Assembly (NCBI RefSeq): GCF_000775285.1
Contig: NZ_JJML01000055.1
Location: forward strand, 1 to 33,839
Length of the DNA stretch: 33,839 bases
Source: Neosynechococcus sphagnicola sy1
GTDB taxonomy: Bacteria; Cyanobacteriota; Cyanobacteriia; Neosynechococcales; Neosynechococcaceae
Reading direction: 5' to 3'
The position numbers and the translations under genes are program-made. A model generated the notes under the pieces. That model was not told where the DNA came from, did no database searches, and saw only the letters and a program-made list of their open reading frames with translations. Positions 32,970 to 33,839 of the stretch are shown in pieces. Positions within the stretch are counted from its first letter, which is position 1. Every line of letters begins with the position of its first letter.

Positions 32970-33839
32970 CTACTCTAATGAGATACGGTAACAACAATGA
33001 GAGAACCAGTTACGAATGTTCTCAAGAGAGATTTGGTTGAAAGCCGATTCAAGAGCCAAGGCGAGGTCAGGATAATTACGGGCCTTGATCGACCGTAAAA
33101 TCTGCTTAATTTTAGACCAGGCATTTTCAATGGGGGAGAAATCAGGAGAATAGCGGGGTAAATAAATCAAAGTAGCTCCCGCTTGTTCAATCAAAGCTCT
33201 GATCTCAGCTCCCTTATGAATCGAGCAATTATCCATTAAGACAAAGGCTCCCGGCCATAACTGCGGCACTAATCGCTGAGCAATGAACGCTTCAAAGGTG
33301 AGTCCATCGATAGCCCCTAACAGACTCACTTGGGCAATCACACCTTTAAGAGATAAAGCCCCAATCACCGAGACATTTTTGCCTCGGCTGGAAGGACGAT
33401 TTCCTCTGGCTCTTTGCCCTTTAAGGGCACGGGCAAGTAAGCGGTTCAGGCAGAGGTTGACTCCCGATTCATCAATAAAAATCAGGTTCTTGGGATCAAA
33501 AGCTCGAATGATCTGCCAATAGTCAAACCGCTCTAGCTGCACGGCCTCACTTTCTTTTTCACTGGGGTGAAGCGTTTTTTTAGGGTAATTTGAAGCCTCT
33601 GGAGCATCCGAGCGGTGGTTGAGCGTCCTATCCTGACCCCAGTTGCTTGCTCCAGTTGATCGCGAAGCTCCTCTAGGGTGGCATCATTATTGGCTTCTAC
33701 AAGCTGTTTTAAAACTTGGAGTTGAGGTTCATTAAGTTTAGTGGGGGTTTGGAGCGTGCGAACTTTAGGGGCAATGTCCCCACTCTGTCGATATTGCTTG
33801 AGCAGTTTGTAGATGAAGCTTAAGGCGACTCGAAAGCGC
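32970..33839 (-). mobile_element. IS630-family transposase, partial at the window edge, with a -1 frameshift site
   Basis: The C-terminal frame (32970-33542) has the three catalytic blocks of IS630/Tc1-type DDE enzymes: LIFIDESGVNL, VLMDNCSIHKG and YSPDFSPIENAWSKIK. The upstream frame, from the window edge to a TAG at 33533-33535, carries the N-terminal helix-turn-helix region (TLEELRDQLEQATGVRIGRS). The two frames overlap. On the minus strand the upstream frame reads L-K-K through a run of seven A (33575-33581); a -1 slip there continues with TLHPSEKESEAVQLERFDYW in the catalytic frame. A AAA AAA is a classic slippery site, and two-frame transposases joined by -1 frameshifting are known in this family. 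The 5' end and the terminal repeats are not all in the window. Confidence 0.85.

Overview
The window looks cyanobacterial. It carries many GCGATCGC octamers (the HIP1 palindrome typical of cyanobacteria) and genes of cyanobacterial type: DnaG, HemE followed by an SDR protein, a TatA-like protein, a cysteine desulfurase, and Uma2 and HicB proteins. The genus cannot be named from this sequence alone.

Host part, about 1-18660. The window opens inside the decayed 3' end of an IS5-family insertion sequence. Then come recD2, a small secreted protein and an exported msrB. A minus-strand glycan-type operon follows (degT aminotransferase, GT2 glycosyltransferase, radical SAM protein, WbqC protein). 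Next are a MscS-type channel and, convergent to it, a FAD monooxygenase/methyltransferase pair. A forward block holds dnaG, a cysteine desulfurase, tatA, hemE and an SDR gene. Seven reading frames in this part (the IS5 transposase, GT2, degT, mscS, the methyltransferase, the monooxygenase and hemE) are broken by a single-base length change. Each change maps to a homopolymer of six or seven bases, and each gene is restored by one base. This may be sequencing or assembly error, or real decay.

Accessory part, about 18685-32278. A 13.5-kb integrative element sits in a tRNA-Thr(CGT) gene. The intact tRNA lies at the left (attL) and a 52-bp copy of its 3' half lies at the right (attR). A tyrosine integrase is next to attL. 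Repeated ACTGTGATAA sites with a 12-bp period lie near both ends and look like integrase arm sites. Behind the integrase are a DNA-binding protein with an excisionase-like C-terminus and a 930-residue primase/DUF3987 replication protein. The linker of that protein is encoded by an origin-like array: seven CTGACAA repeats, a 9-bp hairpin, then seven inverted copies. The cargo is a degraded type I restriction locus (N-terminal HsdR fragment, HsdS, no HsdM) with Uma2 and HicB genes inside it, a coupled XRE-ImmA/PIN module with a palindromic operator, a DUF1993 protein, and two small divergent operons. Four TTATCCCTGTATACA-type repeats lie between those operons, next to a ribbon-helix-helix gene. 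No capsid, portal, large terminase or conjugation gene is visible, so the element resembles a replicating satellite or plasmid-like integrative element.

Right edge, about 32279-33839. The sequence after attR resembles the sequence after attL, including a degenerate arm-site pair. This suggests the remnant of a second related element in tandem. It is cut off by a 143-bp MITE whose ends match the IS5-type end at the left of the window. Unassigned sequence follows, then an IS630-family transposase with a likely -1 frameshift site, cut by the window edge.
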